Source of the DNA: Margaritispora aquatica
Lineage: Eukaryota > Ascomycota > Leotiomycetes > Helotiales > Discinellaceae
Direction: 5' to 3'
DNA: 64,000 nucleotides
Assembly: GCA_007644065.1 (NCBI GenBank)
Contig: VJWN01000010.1
Location: 1,302,001-1,366,000, forward strand
Part shown: positions 10,752-23,239 of the stretch, in pieces
How the letters are laid out: each line of letters begins with the position of its first letter
Position numbering within the stretch: the first letter of the stretch is position 1
The notes under the pieces: generated by a model
Databases searched by the model: none
Seen by the model: only the letters and a program-made list of their open reading frames with translations
What the model was told of the DNA's origin: nothing
Translations under genes and position numbers: made by a program

Positions 10752-12454
10752 ATGTCGGTTCACAAGGGCAACCCTGGCTCCCCGCCATCTTCAATCGGCA
10801 AAGAGGATTCGGCCGACTTCAAAACAGCTCAAGATACTGTCGATGAAGCTCAATTCGGAGCATTAGGCGAAACTGCTGCGGTTGTCGACCACCATGCTGA
10901 GCGAGCTCTATGTCGCAAGTTCGATTACAGATTGCTACCAGTGCTCGCTTGCATGTACCTCTTCAATGCGCTTGATAAGGGAAATCTTGGAAATGCAAAG
11001 ACTGCACACATGGATACTGACTTGGGCTTCAAAAAGAACCAGTACAACATCATTTTGAGTGTCTTCTACGTCCCTTACGTCTTGTGTGCTCCTCCCATTG
11101 TAAGCTAGAGCACCCCGGTATCATAAACTCTTACTAATGCAATCTCATAGGCGATGCTTGGAAAGAAATATGGCCCTGCTATTGTACTTCCAATTCTAAT
11201 GTTCTGTTTTGGATCGTTTACCCTGCTGATGGGTATGTTAAAGCCAAATTAGAGGCTAAAAATTTCGCTAATATAATCTAGTATCGGTTGCCAATTTTGG
11301 GGGAGTCATGACTCTGCGCTGGTTTCTCGGTAAGCTTCTATCCCATGACTTCTATTCCTAGAGTTCAAGATCTGTACTATAAGATCCATAAGTCCTAACA
11401 CTCAACAGGCATGTCTGAGGCTGCATTCTTCCCATTAGTCATCTACTATCTCACAACTTTCTACCGTCGTGGCGAGCTGGCTCGTCGCCTTGCCATATTC
11501 TATGCTGCGAGCAACATTGCCAATGCTTTCTCCGGACTGCTCTCATTTGGAGTTTTCCACATCAAAAACACCCACCTCAAGAACTGGCGATATCTATTCA
11601 TGATTGAAGGCAGCTTCACCGTGCTTTTCTCTTTCTTCTGCATCTGGTATCTGCCCAAGAACGCAACCGAGGCGAAGTTCCTATCCGAGTCCGAGAAGAA
11701 ACTCGCTTTCCATCGTCTTCAAGTCGATTCGTCCTCCAAGGTCAACGAGAAGTTCGACTTGAAAGACTCGCTTAAGATCTTCAACCAACCAGTCACCTAT
11801 GCGTTCCTGGCCATCGAAATCTGCCTCGGTGTTCCCCTGCAGTCAGTTTCGCTTTTCCTGCCACAGATTGTGGCACGTCTCGGTTACTCGACTGTAAAGA
11901 CGAATCTCTACACTGTTGCACCAAATGTCACTGGCGCTGTCATGCTCCTGATCCTGGCTTTCGCATCAGATTATACCAGACGGCGTGGCCCTTTCATCGC
12001 TCTTGGATTCACCTTCACCTTCATCGGCATGCTGATCTATGCCACCATCGACGTCGAGCACGATATCCACATTGCCTACTTCGCGACCTTCATGATGTGC
12101 TGGGGTACATCCGCGCCATCTGTCCTGCTATCGACATGGTACAACAACAACACCGCGCACGAAGGTCGCCGTGTCGTCTTAACCTCGTTCGGAGTGCCTC
12201 TCGCCAATCTGATGGGTGTCGTCTCGTCCAACATCTTCACACCCCAGTCGGCACCCAAGTACATCCCGGCACTGGCTACCACCGCTGCGTTTGGTGCGAC
12301 GGGTGCTTTGATCGCTGGCGCGTTGAGTGTCTATATGGTCATGGACAATAAGATGAGAGACAGGAAGTTGGGCAGGAAATTGGATATTAAGGATGTTCCC
12401 ACTGAGCTTCTGAAAGATGGCCCTAGAGTGCCTGAGTTTAGATGGTTCCTGTAG
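10752..12454 (+). CDS. MFS transporter, anion:cation symporter family (Dal5/Tna1-like)
   Basis: The four exons are 10752-11099, 11151-11232, 11282-11329 and 11409-12454, giving 507 residues. All introns are GT-AG, 49-79 nt, and in phase across every junction. A cytosolic N-terminus of about 60 residues is followed by FDYRLLPVLACMYLFNALDK and GNLGNAKTAHMDTDLG, the signature at the first helix and first loop of the Dal5-type family. LRWFLGMSEAAFFPLVIYYL and RYLFMIEGSFTVLF follow later. Hydrophobic segments fit twelve transmembrane helices split by a central loop near residues 240-260. Family members take up allantoate, nicotinate, pantothenate, biotin or peptide-like anions across the plasma membrane; the substrate cannot be told from sequence alone. 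It has a long 5' gene-free region and converges on the secreted-protein gene. Confidence 0.88.
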
Positions 12455-13180
12455 ATCGATTTGGCATTATAACCGGTCAGCGGTATGTGTATATGACGGG
12501 CTTCATGATGTTGAACATAAATATGTGATTTTTTAGCTTTAATCTGGGATCTAAAAGATGCCCGAGAGGAATCATGAATCGAAATTCATGCCCATTTTTG
12601 CTCAGTTGTGATTTCGTGCACACCTGAATTGGGCCATAGCTAAGCGACGTCCCTGGTTTTCTCCGTGAGGCAATGGAGCCCAGCTGGCCAGCTGCCTTTT
12701 AACTAACAATCTTGACATCCCCTTCTTGGTACCAAGTGCCTTGTATGTCAAAAGAGATGAAAGGAGCATGATCAATGCATTTTTAAAACAAGTCTCATCA
12801 TCTTCAGTTGGGTTCAGTTGCGACCACCACTGTCGGCAGTTCCATCCCTAAGCGAAGGATGTGATGTATCCGGCGTAGCTGAACAAGTCAATATAGCGTG
12901 CTGCAAAGAAGGCCTAGGAAGAATCCTTTTGCATGCAGCACAAATCGATCGTTCGACTCAGGCATGAAAACTCCACGAGAGAAAAATCTTCTGATTCGCG
13001 CATGCTTATATTCGAACAAATTATTATACAGCGAACCCACTCCACGAAATCTGCTGCTAACAAAAAGCCCCTTGGAACCATCTTGACTTGTAGCTGTACT
13101 TCCTTGCTAGACATGAAGTCATCTGAAACCTCTGACTACACGTCCTTGCCAGCTGCGAAGTGCTGCGCTCTTCTGTAGTC
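12455..13180. other. Intergenic, convergent 3' ends
   Basis: This is the spacer between the 3' ends of the transporter and the secreted-protein gene. The short ORFs on both strands (around 12900-13180) overlap each other and show no domain. I see nothing else here. Confidence 0.6.
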
Positions 13181-13984
13181 CTAGTCATAGTCACACCCGC
13201 AATGGAAGGTCGCGGATTTCATGCCCGGAACAGCTAGGCACACACCGCTGGGAGTGAGAGCCATGTCTGTCGCCGCACCGTTGCAATAGGCGGCATCGAA
13301 GTAGGTAAATGTGCAGCCCGCCGGGGTAGCATCGCCTTCGCAGTAGGTTCCCGGATAGAAGGCGCTGATCCTAATTGTTTCTGCCCCGAAGGAATAACAG
13401 GCGGCCTCCTGGAGGTTCACGGAGGTTATAGGGATAGATCGCGGGATTGATCGGCGGGCGGGACCGCTTTCTATCGAACAGCCGCCGTTGTCGATGGTGT
13501 CCAAGTAGGGTAACACCGTGATGATAGCAAGCGTGGGTGCGGCGGGCTCTGCGGAAGTAGTGGTGGACGAGGCAGCACATCTTACAGGCGCGGCTTAGCG
13601 AGGAATGCTTTGCTGAGCTTGGGATCATGAGATTACTTACTCGGTAGCTGATTCCGTAACGGTAACAATGGACACCGACACCGATGTCACGGTAGTAGTA
13701 GACACTGGGGCGGGAGGAGTGACAGTGGGAAGCACACAGCTGCACATGGAGACTACGCTCGCTGTAGCATAGAGATCTCCATTCTTCTTGGTAACGCAAT
13801 CGAAGCCCGCTACGACGGGCGTAGGGGCTGCGACGAAGGAAGAGCAGAATGAGCTAGCCGCTCCAGTTAATTCTGGCTTGTTGAAACATCTCTCGAGATT
13901 GTTGCCGTTCTTCTTGCAAATGGCGAGAACGGATTGTAGCTGCGTAGAAGCCACAAAGAGGGAGGTAATGATTGAAGTCCTCAT
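13181..13984 (-). CDS. Small secreted cysteine-rich protein, unknown function
   Basis: There are two minus-strand exons, 13984-13641 and 13580-13181, with a 60-nt intron (GTAAGT...GCTAAG...TGTAAG); the product is 247 residues. It begins MRTSIITSLFVASTQLQSVL then AIC, a clear secretion signal with likely cleavage near residues 19-21. The mature part has about six cysteines before a Ser/Thr/Val-rich linker (residues about 95-125, STTTVTSVSVSIVTVTES), then a second cysteine-rich block ending FHCGCDYD. The even-looking cysteine spacing suggests disulfide bonds outside the cell. There is no GPI-like C-terminal hydrophobic tail, and I do not recognise a CFEM, hydrophobin or cerato-platanin pattern. 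It could be a cell-wall-associated or effector-like protein. The exon 2 boundary is the least certain part because it depends on a TAAG acceptor. Confidence 0.72.
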
Positions 13985-15956
13985 TTTGGCTAAGACTGCT
14001 GGGAAGTGATGAAGAATGAATGTGGGATGATGGAATGATGAACTAGGCAGACTTATCCTCTTTATCAGAAACTACACATCCTCAAAAGGAAGAACAATTG
14101 ATTTTGGATTGAGTTGGTAAAAATTGGTCTTACATAAACCAAGCCATATGTTTGTGGGAGATTGATGCTAGACAACGATATTTATTTTTAATGTCTGAAA
14201 TCCGAACCCTTGTTTCCTCATTACTATGAAGCCTACTGTACACACGAAGTACTCACCGTTTTCACGAGTCAGAAGTCTAGACCCTAGTTTTCAAGAGAAA
14301 CTTTCACACTGAAGAATCTAGGGCTCTGAGTTTAGCCTTGTGAAACGGGTGAGTGCTTGTCTATTTCGTAAATCTGAAGTCTGAATCTTGGCCTACCAGG
14401 GGGGGCCTTCAAAGGAAGAGCTAGAGACCAGACTTCCAACATGCGAAATGGAATTCAGACTTCAGACATCAGATATCGGATATCGGACATCAGACATTAG
14501 ATCTAGGAGCTCAGACTTGTGGAAAGCCGAGTTGGCAATCGTCAGCTTGTCTGCATGTAAGTGAGAGAATATAAAACAAAAGAAAAACTGGAGATTTGTG
14601 GATCTATCATTTCTCGGTAGCGACAAAAATCCCCAAAGAAAGACTACTGATGGTAGGTAATAAAGCTATCTATATGTAAGTGTACAAGTATGTTAGGCTA
14701 GGAAAGAAGGGAGGAGACTACCTAGATATTTTGATAGTAAATGTGATAAAAATGCCTGGCAAATTTCTAATTCCGAACTCCATGGAAGTAGTTCCTTTAC
14801 TATAAAGTTACTCTAGGAGTCTAAGATTCGATGTCTAACTTGTTGAATCGACAAGACCGCAGTGTATCGGAATAAACGCATTTTTCTTTTTCTTTTTTAT
14901 TGGAAATTGAGGGGATTCCCCACTGTGGCTCACTACGAAAATGTTCTCGTACTTGAGAGATCGAGACCACACATTAACTGCCTGAAAACACCAGGAGAAG
15001 CATTTTCGGCCATACGCGATATGACGATGCATCTGTCGACGAGGCGCATCAGTCACAGTGTACGTGTGAGGCTCTGGCGCAGGAGAAACCATACAATTCA
15101 TTGCGTGTGACCTACGAAGAGACATCATTCCACTGCTACTAGTTTGACACTCACGTGTCGCCACTCACTCCTTGGAGCATGCATTGATTCTAGGTCTGTG
15201 ATAGTGGCATGCCCTTTCATGTCCTATCTAGAGCATCTAATTCTTGTGATTCTTGAGCGCAAATTGAACTCTCTCGGATTGTGTTTATATGGTCTTGATT
15301 ACTATGAATCGACAGTCATCTAATAAGCGAACCTTGTAAACTGACTACTGATGCTATTGTAGCATAATAAAACTTGAAGTGTGAAATTACATTGTGATAT
15401 TGTCACAAAGTATGGTGATACTATCCCCTGATGTGTTGGTATTTGGTAGAATTTATACCATCGATTCAAACACAAGAAATGCAGAAAGATACAGATGATT
15501 AGATACACGTCCAGCCACTAGCTGAATATGAAATAATACGAAGAAAAAATAAGGTAGCCTACTATTTCAGACTTTCTGACTTCAATTTCTAATCTGGACC
15601 TTGACATCGAACTTTAAGCCTTGATGCTCTTTACTCGTTTACGCTCAAGTCAGCTCGACAAGAGTCGTCGAACTGCTAAGCACTAGTTCTAATATTGCTG
15701 GCCTCCATCAGACTCGACGAATTTCGAAATAATATACTTATGTACCTTAAGGTATGGAGGTTCTGTTGTTTGACTAAGTGATTTTGGCCTCAGGCGTGAA
15801 ACATTGTTGTGCCTTGCGATGAACTCAACTTTCGCGTCTCCCAGCTTTTTTGAAAGACCGCGTTTGGGAGCCCTGCACTTCCACAGCTGCCCAAATTGAG
15901 CGCAACTCTGCGCAACATTGTTCCCCTACAACAAGTATCCGCTATCTACATCCATC
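13985..15956. other. Intergenic, divergent promoters
   Basis: About 2 kb separate the divergent starts of the secreted protein and NIC96. It is AT-rich and holds a short degenerate repeat cluster near 14.45-14.52 kb; otherwise I see no coding pattern. The ORF on the minus strand at 14835-15164 is Lys/Phe-rich over a homopolymer-like stretch and is not supported. Confidence 0.55.
14446..14517. repeat. Degenerate CAGAC-type decamer array
   Basis: Imperfect head-to-tail copies of a 7-10 base unit related to TCAGACTTCAGACATCAGAT run through this stretch (CAGACTT, CAGACAT, CAGATAT, CGGATAT, CGGACAT, CAGACAT). Related words (AAGTCTGAA, CAGACTT) occur just upstream at 14380-14440. Confidence 0.65.
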
Positions 15957-18900
15957 ATGTCAGGCCTCTTTGGTAACCTCAATAACCAGCAAAGTTCAAA
16001 CTATAATGGCTTGTTTGGAGCTGCCCCGAAACCAGTTGCACCCAGTGTTCTAGGCGGCGGACCAGCAACAGCACAAGTTCCTGGAACGGCATTTGGTGGT
16101 GGATTTGGAGGTGGATTTGGAGCATCCACAGGCACAAACCAAGCTCCGCAGACGACAACAGGAGGTCTCTTTGGGTCAACTACGCAGGCGGCTACCATAC
16201 CTGGAGGGCTGTTTGGAGGTTTAGGCGCAACAGCTCAACAACCTACGAGCAATGCAGGCGGGGCATTCGGTGGAGGACTGGGTGGAAGTACCTTAACTCA
16301 ATCAGTAACTGGATTGGGTGCTTCACAGCAGCAGCAGCCTAGCCAAAATAATGCTTATTTCGATAGCATCCTCGAAAACAGCCGCAAGAGAGGGCACGAA
16401 GAAAGTGTAGGCGATGAGCTTCCTCAGCTTCAACTAGGCCTGGGAGACCTCCGTCAGCGGATTAAGAGAGTTGGCGGTGGAGCACCAGATCGAAGCGCAG
16501 ATGGCAGAGCTCATTACCTGCTGCTGGGTTCTGGGGTAGATCCAGGTGCATCTGTTAGAGACTTGAACCAGTTCACAACTGCAGCTGGTAGAACTGAGCG
16601 TCAACAACCCTTGGAAAATCAGGCTCCTGATGTTGAATCATACCTCTCCAACCTACAAACACAGACGACCTTAAGCATGATCGCTGACGGTCTGGCAAGA
16701 TCAGTCCGCGATTTCGATGCTTTCCTAGAAGACAACGTGACAATGGAATGGGATGCTCAGCGAAAGCGTATATACGAACACTTTGGGATCAGGCCGAAGG
16801 AATCGACCACGGCTGGAGGACGGGGAAGCTTTGCAGCATCAGCAAGTGAGACTGGTGGATTTGGTCGTTCTAGGAGGACCAAAGCTGCAGGGCTGGCGAG
16901 CTCTCGAGCAGGCAATGTCGCTGGCGAAAGCACCTTTGGAAGGTCTATGCAAAAGTCCGTTATTGGAGCTGCTGCTCCCGTGGGAACTGGTCACCAGCCT
17001 CTGTTCGCAGATGTCGAGAAAAAGATGGAGGCGAGTGGAGTTACCGTATCTGGGACTCATGATCGATTCCAGCGTGATAAACAGAGCAAACTTGCCGAAA
17101 AAGTACAGGTTTTGAATTATTCTCGATTACAGAAGCGCCCATATCCTGTCTGCAAGGAATTTGCAGCCATTGCACAGCAAGCAAACGACCAACATGGTGT
17201 GGATTTAGTGAAGGCTTATAGAGCTTTGATGGAGATTGTGGAGGAAGATCCTGAAGCCGAATCCTTTGGAGAAAATAGAACCGCAAGAGAACGAGCTTTT
17301 GCTGGATATTACCTGGACGAGATAACAAATTCCAGAGGCAGTACCGATGTTAAGAAAGCAATCATCCGAGGCGGAGCTAGGATCCTTGAGAAGCTGGCGT
17401 ATGAGAATGTCCAGGATGTTGTGCAGAAAAACCCTCGAGATGCAGCCTTGGGTGGTATTCCTTCGGTCACCAACTATGTCAAAGCATATGTTCGACTGCA
17501 AGCAGCAAAGAAGAATCTCTTTGGAGACAACTCGGATTTGCAGCAATTCGACGACGATTACGTTTGGGCATTGGTTTACTATTTGCTGAGGACGGGTCAT
17601 GTTTCAGAAGCACGACAATACGTTGATCAAAATGCCAATGCCTTCCGTGCTCTTGATCGCAATTTCGCAAGTTATATTCGATGCTATGACGAAAGTCCAG
17701 AAAAGATATTAACTCCAGACCTCCAAAGCCGCATCAACAGCGAGTATAACCAACGTCTTCGAGTCGCGCCTGAGAATTCTATCGATCCGTATCGGATGGC
17801 TTGCTTGAAGATCGTTGGTCGGTGTGATCTTGGAAAGCGTGCTCTTGATGGCCTGAAACAGGACGCTGAAGACTTCACATGGCTTCAACTTGTTCTTGCC
17901 AGAGAATTGAGCCGTATCGACTCTATGGCTAGCGAAGTCTATGACTTGGTCAAGGCTCAAGAAACCATCAGACAGATCGGCAATCGACATTTCGCTAAGG
18001 GTGGTGCAGAAATGGGTAGCTCCTTTGGTGCATTTGTCTTCATGCAAGTTGCCATGGGTATGTTCGAAGAGGCGGTATCCTATCTCTACACTTACTCTTA
18101 CGTCGATGGAGTGCATCTTGCCATAGCATTGGCATTCTACGGGTTGCTCAGAGTAGCAGATCCAAATGCAGGTAACGAAGACCTCCTTACGTTTTCAACA
18201 AAGGGTCGCTCTCAGATCAGTTTTGGCAGCATGGTTGGTCTATATACACGAGATTTTAGAGCTGCCAACGTCACAGCTGCTGTAGACTATCTCACATTGA
18301 TATGTCTCAATAAGGATGTGCCAGGCCAAGGAGGACGAAACCAGGTTGCTTTGTGTCATGAGGCACTGCGTGAATTGGTTCTCGAGAGTCGAGAGTTCAC
18401 TGTTCTTCTTGGAGATATGCAAGATGATGGCCAACGTATCAAGGGTGCTATTGAGCAACGAGGAAAACTCATTGGCCTTGACCAGGCTGAAGATTTTATG
18501 CGCACAATCACGCTGCATGCTGCAAGCAGTGCTGATGATAATGGTCGGGTCACAGATGCTGTCTTGTTGTACCACTTGGCCGAAGAATACGACAATGTGA
18601 TGATTACCATCAATCGCGCTGTGAGCGAGGCTGTTGCAGTGCCTCTCGGCCAAGAGAAGATGAAAATTCAACCTGTCAAGGCTCGTCCAGAAGAGAACTC
18701 ACAGAATGCCAGAGCGAACGATAAAGCCTTCAGTCTTGCATCCATTGAAGATCCAATAGAGCTGGGACAGAAGATGAATAAGTTGTACAAGGGTAATGGT
18801 CTTTTTGGCAGGAAGATCAAGGATGCGAACCTGGAAGCTTGTGGAGTCTTGTTAAAAATGGCTTCCGCCAAACAAATGGTAGAAGACGGACGATGGACCG

Positions 18901-19282
18901 ATGCGCTCACCGTAAGTTGCGATGTAGATCCTCTATGGGAAGTTTACTGACTCGTACCCAGATCATTGATTCCACTGGGATCTTACCCCTCAATGTTCGC
19001 GGCAACGCAACCGAGATTCGGAACAAGGCCAACGTCTTCACGACCTTTTCTCGACCTGTTGCACAAAATGTGCCCAACCTCATTCTTTGGAGCATTATAT
19101 GCTGTAACAATCAGCGAGCCTATTTGGCGGCTGGACAGTTCAGTGCCAACGATGGGACCAGGCAACAGATGATTGAGCAGATGAAGCAGATCAACATGGA
19201 TCTGACAACATACACCAGCCAGTTGAGATACAGATTTCCTGAGCATATTATTGAGGCTCTGGCTAGGGCTCAATCGGATTGA
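15957..19282 (+). CDS. NIC96: Nucleoporin Nic96/Nup93 with N-terminal FG repeats
   Basis: The two exons are 15957-18911 and 18962-19282, giving 1091 residues. I chose the ATG at 15957 because MSGLFGNLNN is the natural start; an in-frame ATG at 15918 would add 13 residues. Residues 1-150 are Gly/Gln/Thr-rich with GLFG or FG motifs (SGLFG, NGLFG, GGLFGS, GGLFGG, AFGGGFGGGFG, GAFGGG). A helical region follows (ILENSRKRGHEE, near 140). The large alpha-solenoid of the Nic96 family fills the rest, with LLGSGVDPGASVRDL, VWALVYYLLRTGHVSEARQY and FPEHIIEALARAQ at the C-terminus. Nic96 is a scaffold nucleoporin of the inner ring that binds the Nsp1 complex. The FG-rich N-terminus places it partly in the transport channel by inference. 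Confidence 0.93.
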
Positions 19283-20330
19283 GGCGTCGTGGGTGGCGGG
19301 AGAACGAGATACCAAAAGTACATTTCTGATGAAGTGGGGGCCAGCGTAGTTAGGATATGTTGATGTTTTGAGGTTGGTGGGTAGATTCCGCGGCCTAGCT
19401 ATCCATGAATGTATAATATGAATAAAGGGTACATTGAGCTTTCAGCATGGGTTTGCCATTGAGATACTAATGTGAATGTAATACCTCGTCTATTCCCGGT
19501 CCATGCATCTATTAATATCCTTGAAAATCCAGGTTCAATATATCTTGCTTTCGGAAGATCTTTCGTCAAGATCAGTACTTTGCTACATTGAAATTCATAA
19601 TTCAAATATCTTACAGTTCATCTGTATTGATTCGCCGATCTGCATAGCAAGTAAGAAACAGTAGCGTGGATAGCTGGATCAACAGCATCATCTCATACGA
19701 ATGTGAATTTTAAGGTTCTTCTACTCCCCATATTTATTACGTTCTAGACCTCTTCGTTCACTTTTCTCCACACGATTCTGGGGCATTCCCGATCTGCCGC
19801 AAAGCACGCTGACGTCTGACCAGCGACATGACTCGATACGCACGCTGTCGTGTGTAGAGACTGACGAATGGGATGGAGGATGGAAGTTGAGGTATTGCTA
19901 GGGGAGACTGAGACACTTCCCATAACCCTGTTCAGCCGGAGGATACTTCCTGAAATTCCTACCCACCAGTACACTGTTACTTGTTGCTAAAGTCGCTGGC
20001 TTTCCCTTTTGTCTTCCCATCACAAACTTTCATGACTCAAGTGTCCTCCTCTATCTGACGAGGCATGACGGCCAGATAAAGTCGAGCTCCCTCTGTCGTT
20101 CGTTCTCATCATATTACGCCGTACGCGCGAGTGCATTTGGTTACAGTACCAGAGAGAGATAGAGCGAATTCCCCCGAATCAATTCGTGTCCACTCCCACC
20201 AACAACTGTCCACTCCGAGACGAGACAAATCACAGGCCTCACTCAGGCTTTTCCACTTGGTTCTGCGCAACGAACGCCCACCACCCATGCAGTGAATTGC
20301 CCCACGCAACGGGTCCTCGCATGTCTGGGG
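19283..20330. other. Intergenic: NIC96 3' end and bZIP promoter
   Basis: About 1 kb separate two plus-strand genes. ORFs here are short and inconsistent between frames. Positions 20160-20330 probably form the leader of the bZIP gene. An open frame runs in from GTG at 20292, but the first ATG in that frame is 20331. Confidence 0.55.
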
Positions 20331-22095
20331 ATGGAGAGAGAGGGCAGAATGGGCGACGGAACATCACAACCTTTGCCGCAGATACAAGCTGGCGTGCCGA
20401 ATCAGAATGCAAATCAGGATCAGAATCCGCATCAGACCCAAACTCAGACGCAGCTCCTTACCCATCAGCCGTTGAAGAGGGATGTATCGCCCGAAAACGA
20501 TGGCAATGGCACATCTCCGCAGGCCTCGTCCTCAGATGCCAATGCCAACAAGAAGCGACGTACCGCGACGAGTAGTGGACCTAGTTCTCGTGGTGTTGCA
20601 AACCTGACGCCGGATCAATTGGCGAAGAAGAGGGCGAATGATCGTGAGGCACAGAGAGCTATAAGGGAGAGGACTAAGAGCCAGATTGAGAACCTGGAGA
20701 GGAAAATTAGGGACCTGACGAGCCAGCAGCCATACCAGGAGCTTCAACATGTCTTGAGGCAGAAGGATGCAGTCGAGGCAGAGAATGCGGATATCAAGAA
20801 GAGGTTGACCTCGGTGCTCTCTCTGATAGAACCAATTCTTGGACAACATGGTTAGTTGATTCCTGTTACTCAATTCGAGTGCTTGGAATTAAGTTCTTGG
20901 CTAATATATGGAAGGCATCGAAGTCCCAATATATCCTCCGCAACCACCATATCTACACAGACCTGGATCGTCTTCGAATCTGAATACTTCAACGCCTAGC
21001 AGTACTGCCTCACCAGGCACATCTATCCCAAGTCATTCGCCATGGCAGCAAGGATCGAATGCCCCCATGGCCTCTGAACATCGATATGGCCATCCACCGC
21101 TACATCAGCAGCCTTCTCAAGCACAGCAAATCGTCAAGCAACGACAAGATATGTCACATGGTCTAGAGATGGGCCCGGAGAGGCTAGAATTGGGATTCCT
21201 GTTAGACGGTGCACAACGTGTAAACAAAATTCCAAATGGAATCAATGGGCACCACGAATCTACCAATGGCTACCAGCATCATCATCATCATCTGACACAT
21301 CAGCGTTCAGATATGAACTTGAATGCGAATATCAATAGTATGGCACACCATAGAAGCAATTCTATGTCTAGTCATACAAGTTACGCACCTTCACCAGGCA
21401 TGTTCGACCAGTATCAAGGTCACAACGCTCCTGTTCGAAATGGCCCCTCAACATGCCCACTGGATAGTCTTTTGCTAGATTTCCTACATGAGAGGCAACA
21501 GCAAGCAGCTGATGGCGTTGATACCCCCAAGCTCGTTGGTCCCGCTTATCCATCCGTCTCCTCGCTACTTAACCCTCTCCGTGGCGCTACTTCTCACCCT
21601 CTATCCAAGGTCTTCACAGACGTGTTAGCAACGTTTCCGGATCTCTCTACCTTACCTGAGAAAGTTGCTGTACTCTACGTCATGTTCCTATTAATGCGAT
21701 GGCAAATATCTCCCACGCAAGAAAACTACGACCGGCTACCCGAATGGTTAGCCCCACGTCCCTCTCAAATCTTTACCCCTCACCCGCTGTGGATCGATCA
21801 TCTCCCATGGCCCAAGATGCGGGATAGGTTGGTCCGGGCTTATAATCCACGAGATTACCTATTCGATAACTTCTTTATACCCTTCACTACCACGCTAAGT
21901 CTGAACTGGCCGTATGAGCCTACGGATACATTGTTAGCGGCTCCCGGAGATGACGAGGAGCTGGTCATCAACCCGGTTTTTGAGAGGCATTTGAGGAATC
22001 TGGAACATTGGACTCTCGGGCCTGTATTCCAAAAGGCATTTCCAGGCCTTGATGATACGTATAACTTGAAGGTAGATGGAGATAGAAGGGCGTGA
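20331..22095 (+). CDS. bZIP transcription factor (bZIP plus DUF3425 type)
   Basis: The two exons are 20331-20850 and 20915-22095, joined in phase (G|GC) across a 64-nt intron; the product is 566 residues. A second in-frame ATG at 20349 is also possible. Residues about 10-90 are Gln/Asn-rich. The basic region KKRANDREAQRAIRERTKSQ (about residues 100-120) runs into a short coiled coil (IENLERKIRDL, then VLRQKDAVEAENADIKKRL). The middle is Ser/Pro/His-rich with a GYQHHHHHLTHQRSD run. The C-terminal half has CPLDSLLLDFLHERQQQAAD, VLYVMFLLMRWQISPTQENY, and RPSQIFTPHPLWIDHLPWPK, which match the conserved C-terminal domain of fungal bZIP proteins with DUF3425. Such proteins bind DNA in the nucleus and regulate stress or secondary metabolism in known cases; targets are unknown here. 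Confidence 0.88.
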
Positions 22096-22563
22096 GGATC
22101 CGCAATTCCATATTCCTTTTCGTTCGATTGTCTTGGAGGGGAAAAGCGTGCTGTACAACATATTGAAATAAGACGAAAATGGATAGCGTATCTGGTTCTT
22201 AAGCTGTGCTGGATGGCTGGCTGGCTGACTGGTTAGTCATTTGGGGGTTTATCGTTTTGATATTGTTTTTTGGGGGTCGACATGCGTATAGAGCATTATG
22301 GGTTGGCGTTCAGACTCGTGTATTCATGTTTTATTTGTTTGACAGGTTGGCAGGTTGGTTGGTAGGTTGGTTATCTGAGGTGCGAAAAAGGAGAAGGAGG
22401 ATGGATTCTGGTTGTTTGTATTGCTTTGAAAAGGTGGTAGGTGAAACGGTCACCTGCTGTTAGTAGGCTGAATAGCAGATGGTAGTCGGTAAGGGGTGGG
22501 TGGAAAAGAAATGCTACATTGTGTATGCATGTACTGTAGTCTGCCTTAACCTCTACCCACCCC

Positions 22564-22566
<3 letters not shown>

Positions 22567-22602
<36 letters not shown>
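22567..22602. repeat. CT dinucleotide repeat
   Basis: Eighteen or so uninterrupted CT units are followed by a short T-tract. Confidence 0.95.
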
Positions 22603-22605
<3 letters not shown>

Positions 22606-23056
22606 TTTTTTTGCGTGTGAGCAAAGTTGGGTGGTGCCATCCGATGCAGTGTGATGTGTTAAAGGAGAGGGAAGAGATGGCAGAAATCTCGCTTGAGGCT
22701 GGGTGTCCAGGGTGGGAGATGGTTTGAAAGTTAGCCATTATACCACCACACCCTCCCCGCCCCCTTTCCATCCAAGCGATTCCACTCGCACTACGCTTCT
22801 TACCTCAATCGTTTGTTTCTATCCCCTTGCTTTGCCCTGGGTCAAGGTCAAAGGCCAAGGACGTACTTATTGCCTTGTTCATTGTTACCGTATAGTCGAG
22901 ATTGTCTTAAAAGAATGCACAAGAGGCAGGCAAGTAGTAGAAGATTCCATTAAGGTTTATAAGTTGCTAGTTTAATGTGTAATCCGAGCTTCTTTCACTT
23001 ACTATTGACAAGCGTGGCTTTGTTTTCCGCATACATCCACACATCCACATCCATAT

Positions 23057-23074
23057 ACACACACACACACACAC
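23057..23074. repeat. AC dinucleotide repeat
   Basis: Nine AC units lie inside a wider CA/CT-rich stretch at 23035-23110. Confidence 0.9.
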
Positions 23075-23195
23075 GCTCACACGCACGCACTCTCTCTCGC
23101 CCCTCTCCTTCTGGCATACTTCGGGCTAACTCTCCTCTGTTTCTTTCTTCTTTTCTTTTCTTCTCTTCATTTCTTCTTGTGTTTGTTGTGAAGGA

Positions 23196-23239
23196 GGGTA
23201 GGTAGGCAGGTAGGCAGGTAGGCAGGTAGGCAGGTAGGT
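23196..23239. repeat. GGTAGGCA octamer array with facing CCTACC array
   Basis: About five tandem copies of GGTAGGCA occur here. About 45 bases downstream, positions 23284-23310 carry CCTACC units (CCTACCTACCTACCTAT, then CGACCTACC), which are complementary to the array and could fold back on it. Confidence 0.85.

Noticed and set aside
14190..14215. tRNA B-box-like word on the minus strand
   Set aside because: No A-box at the right distance and no acceptor stem could be formed.
22371..22771. Arg/Glu-rich ORFs around the CT repeat
   Set aside because: They are translations of the CT/GA dinucleotide repeat and not coding.
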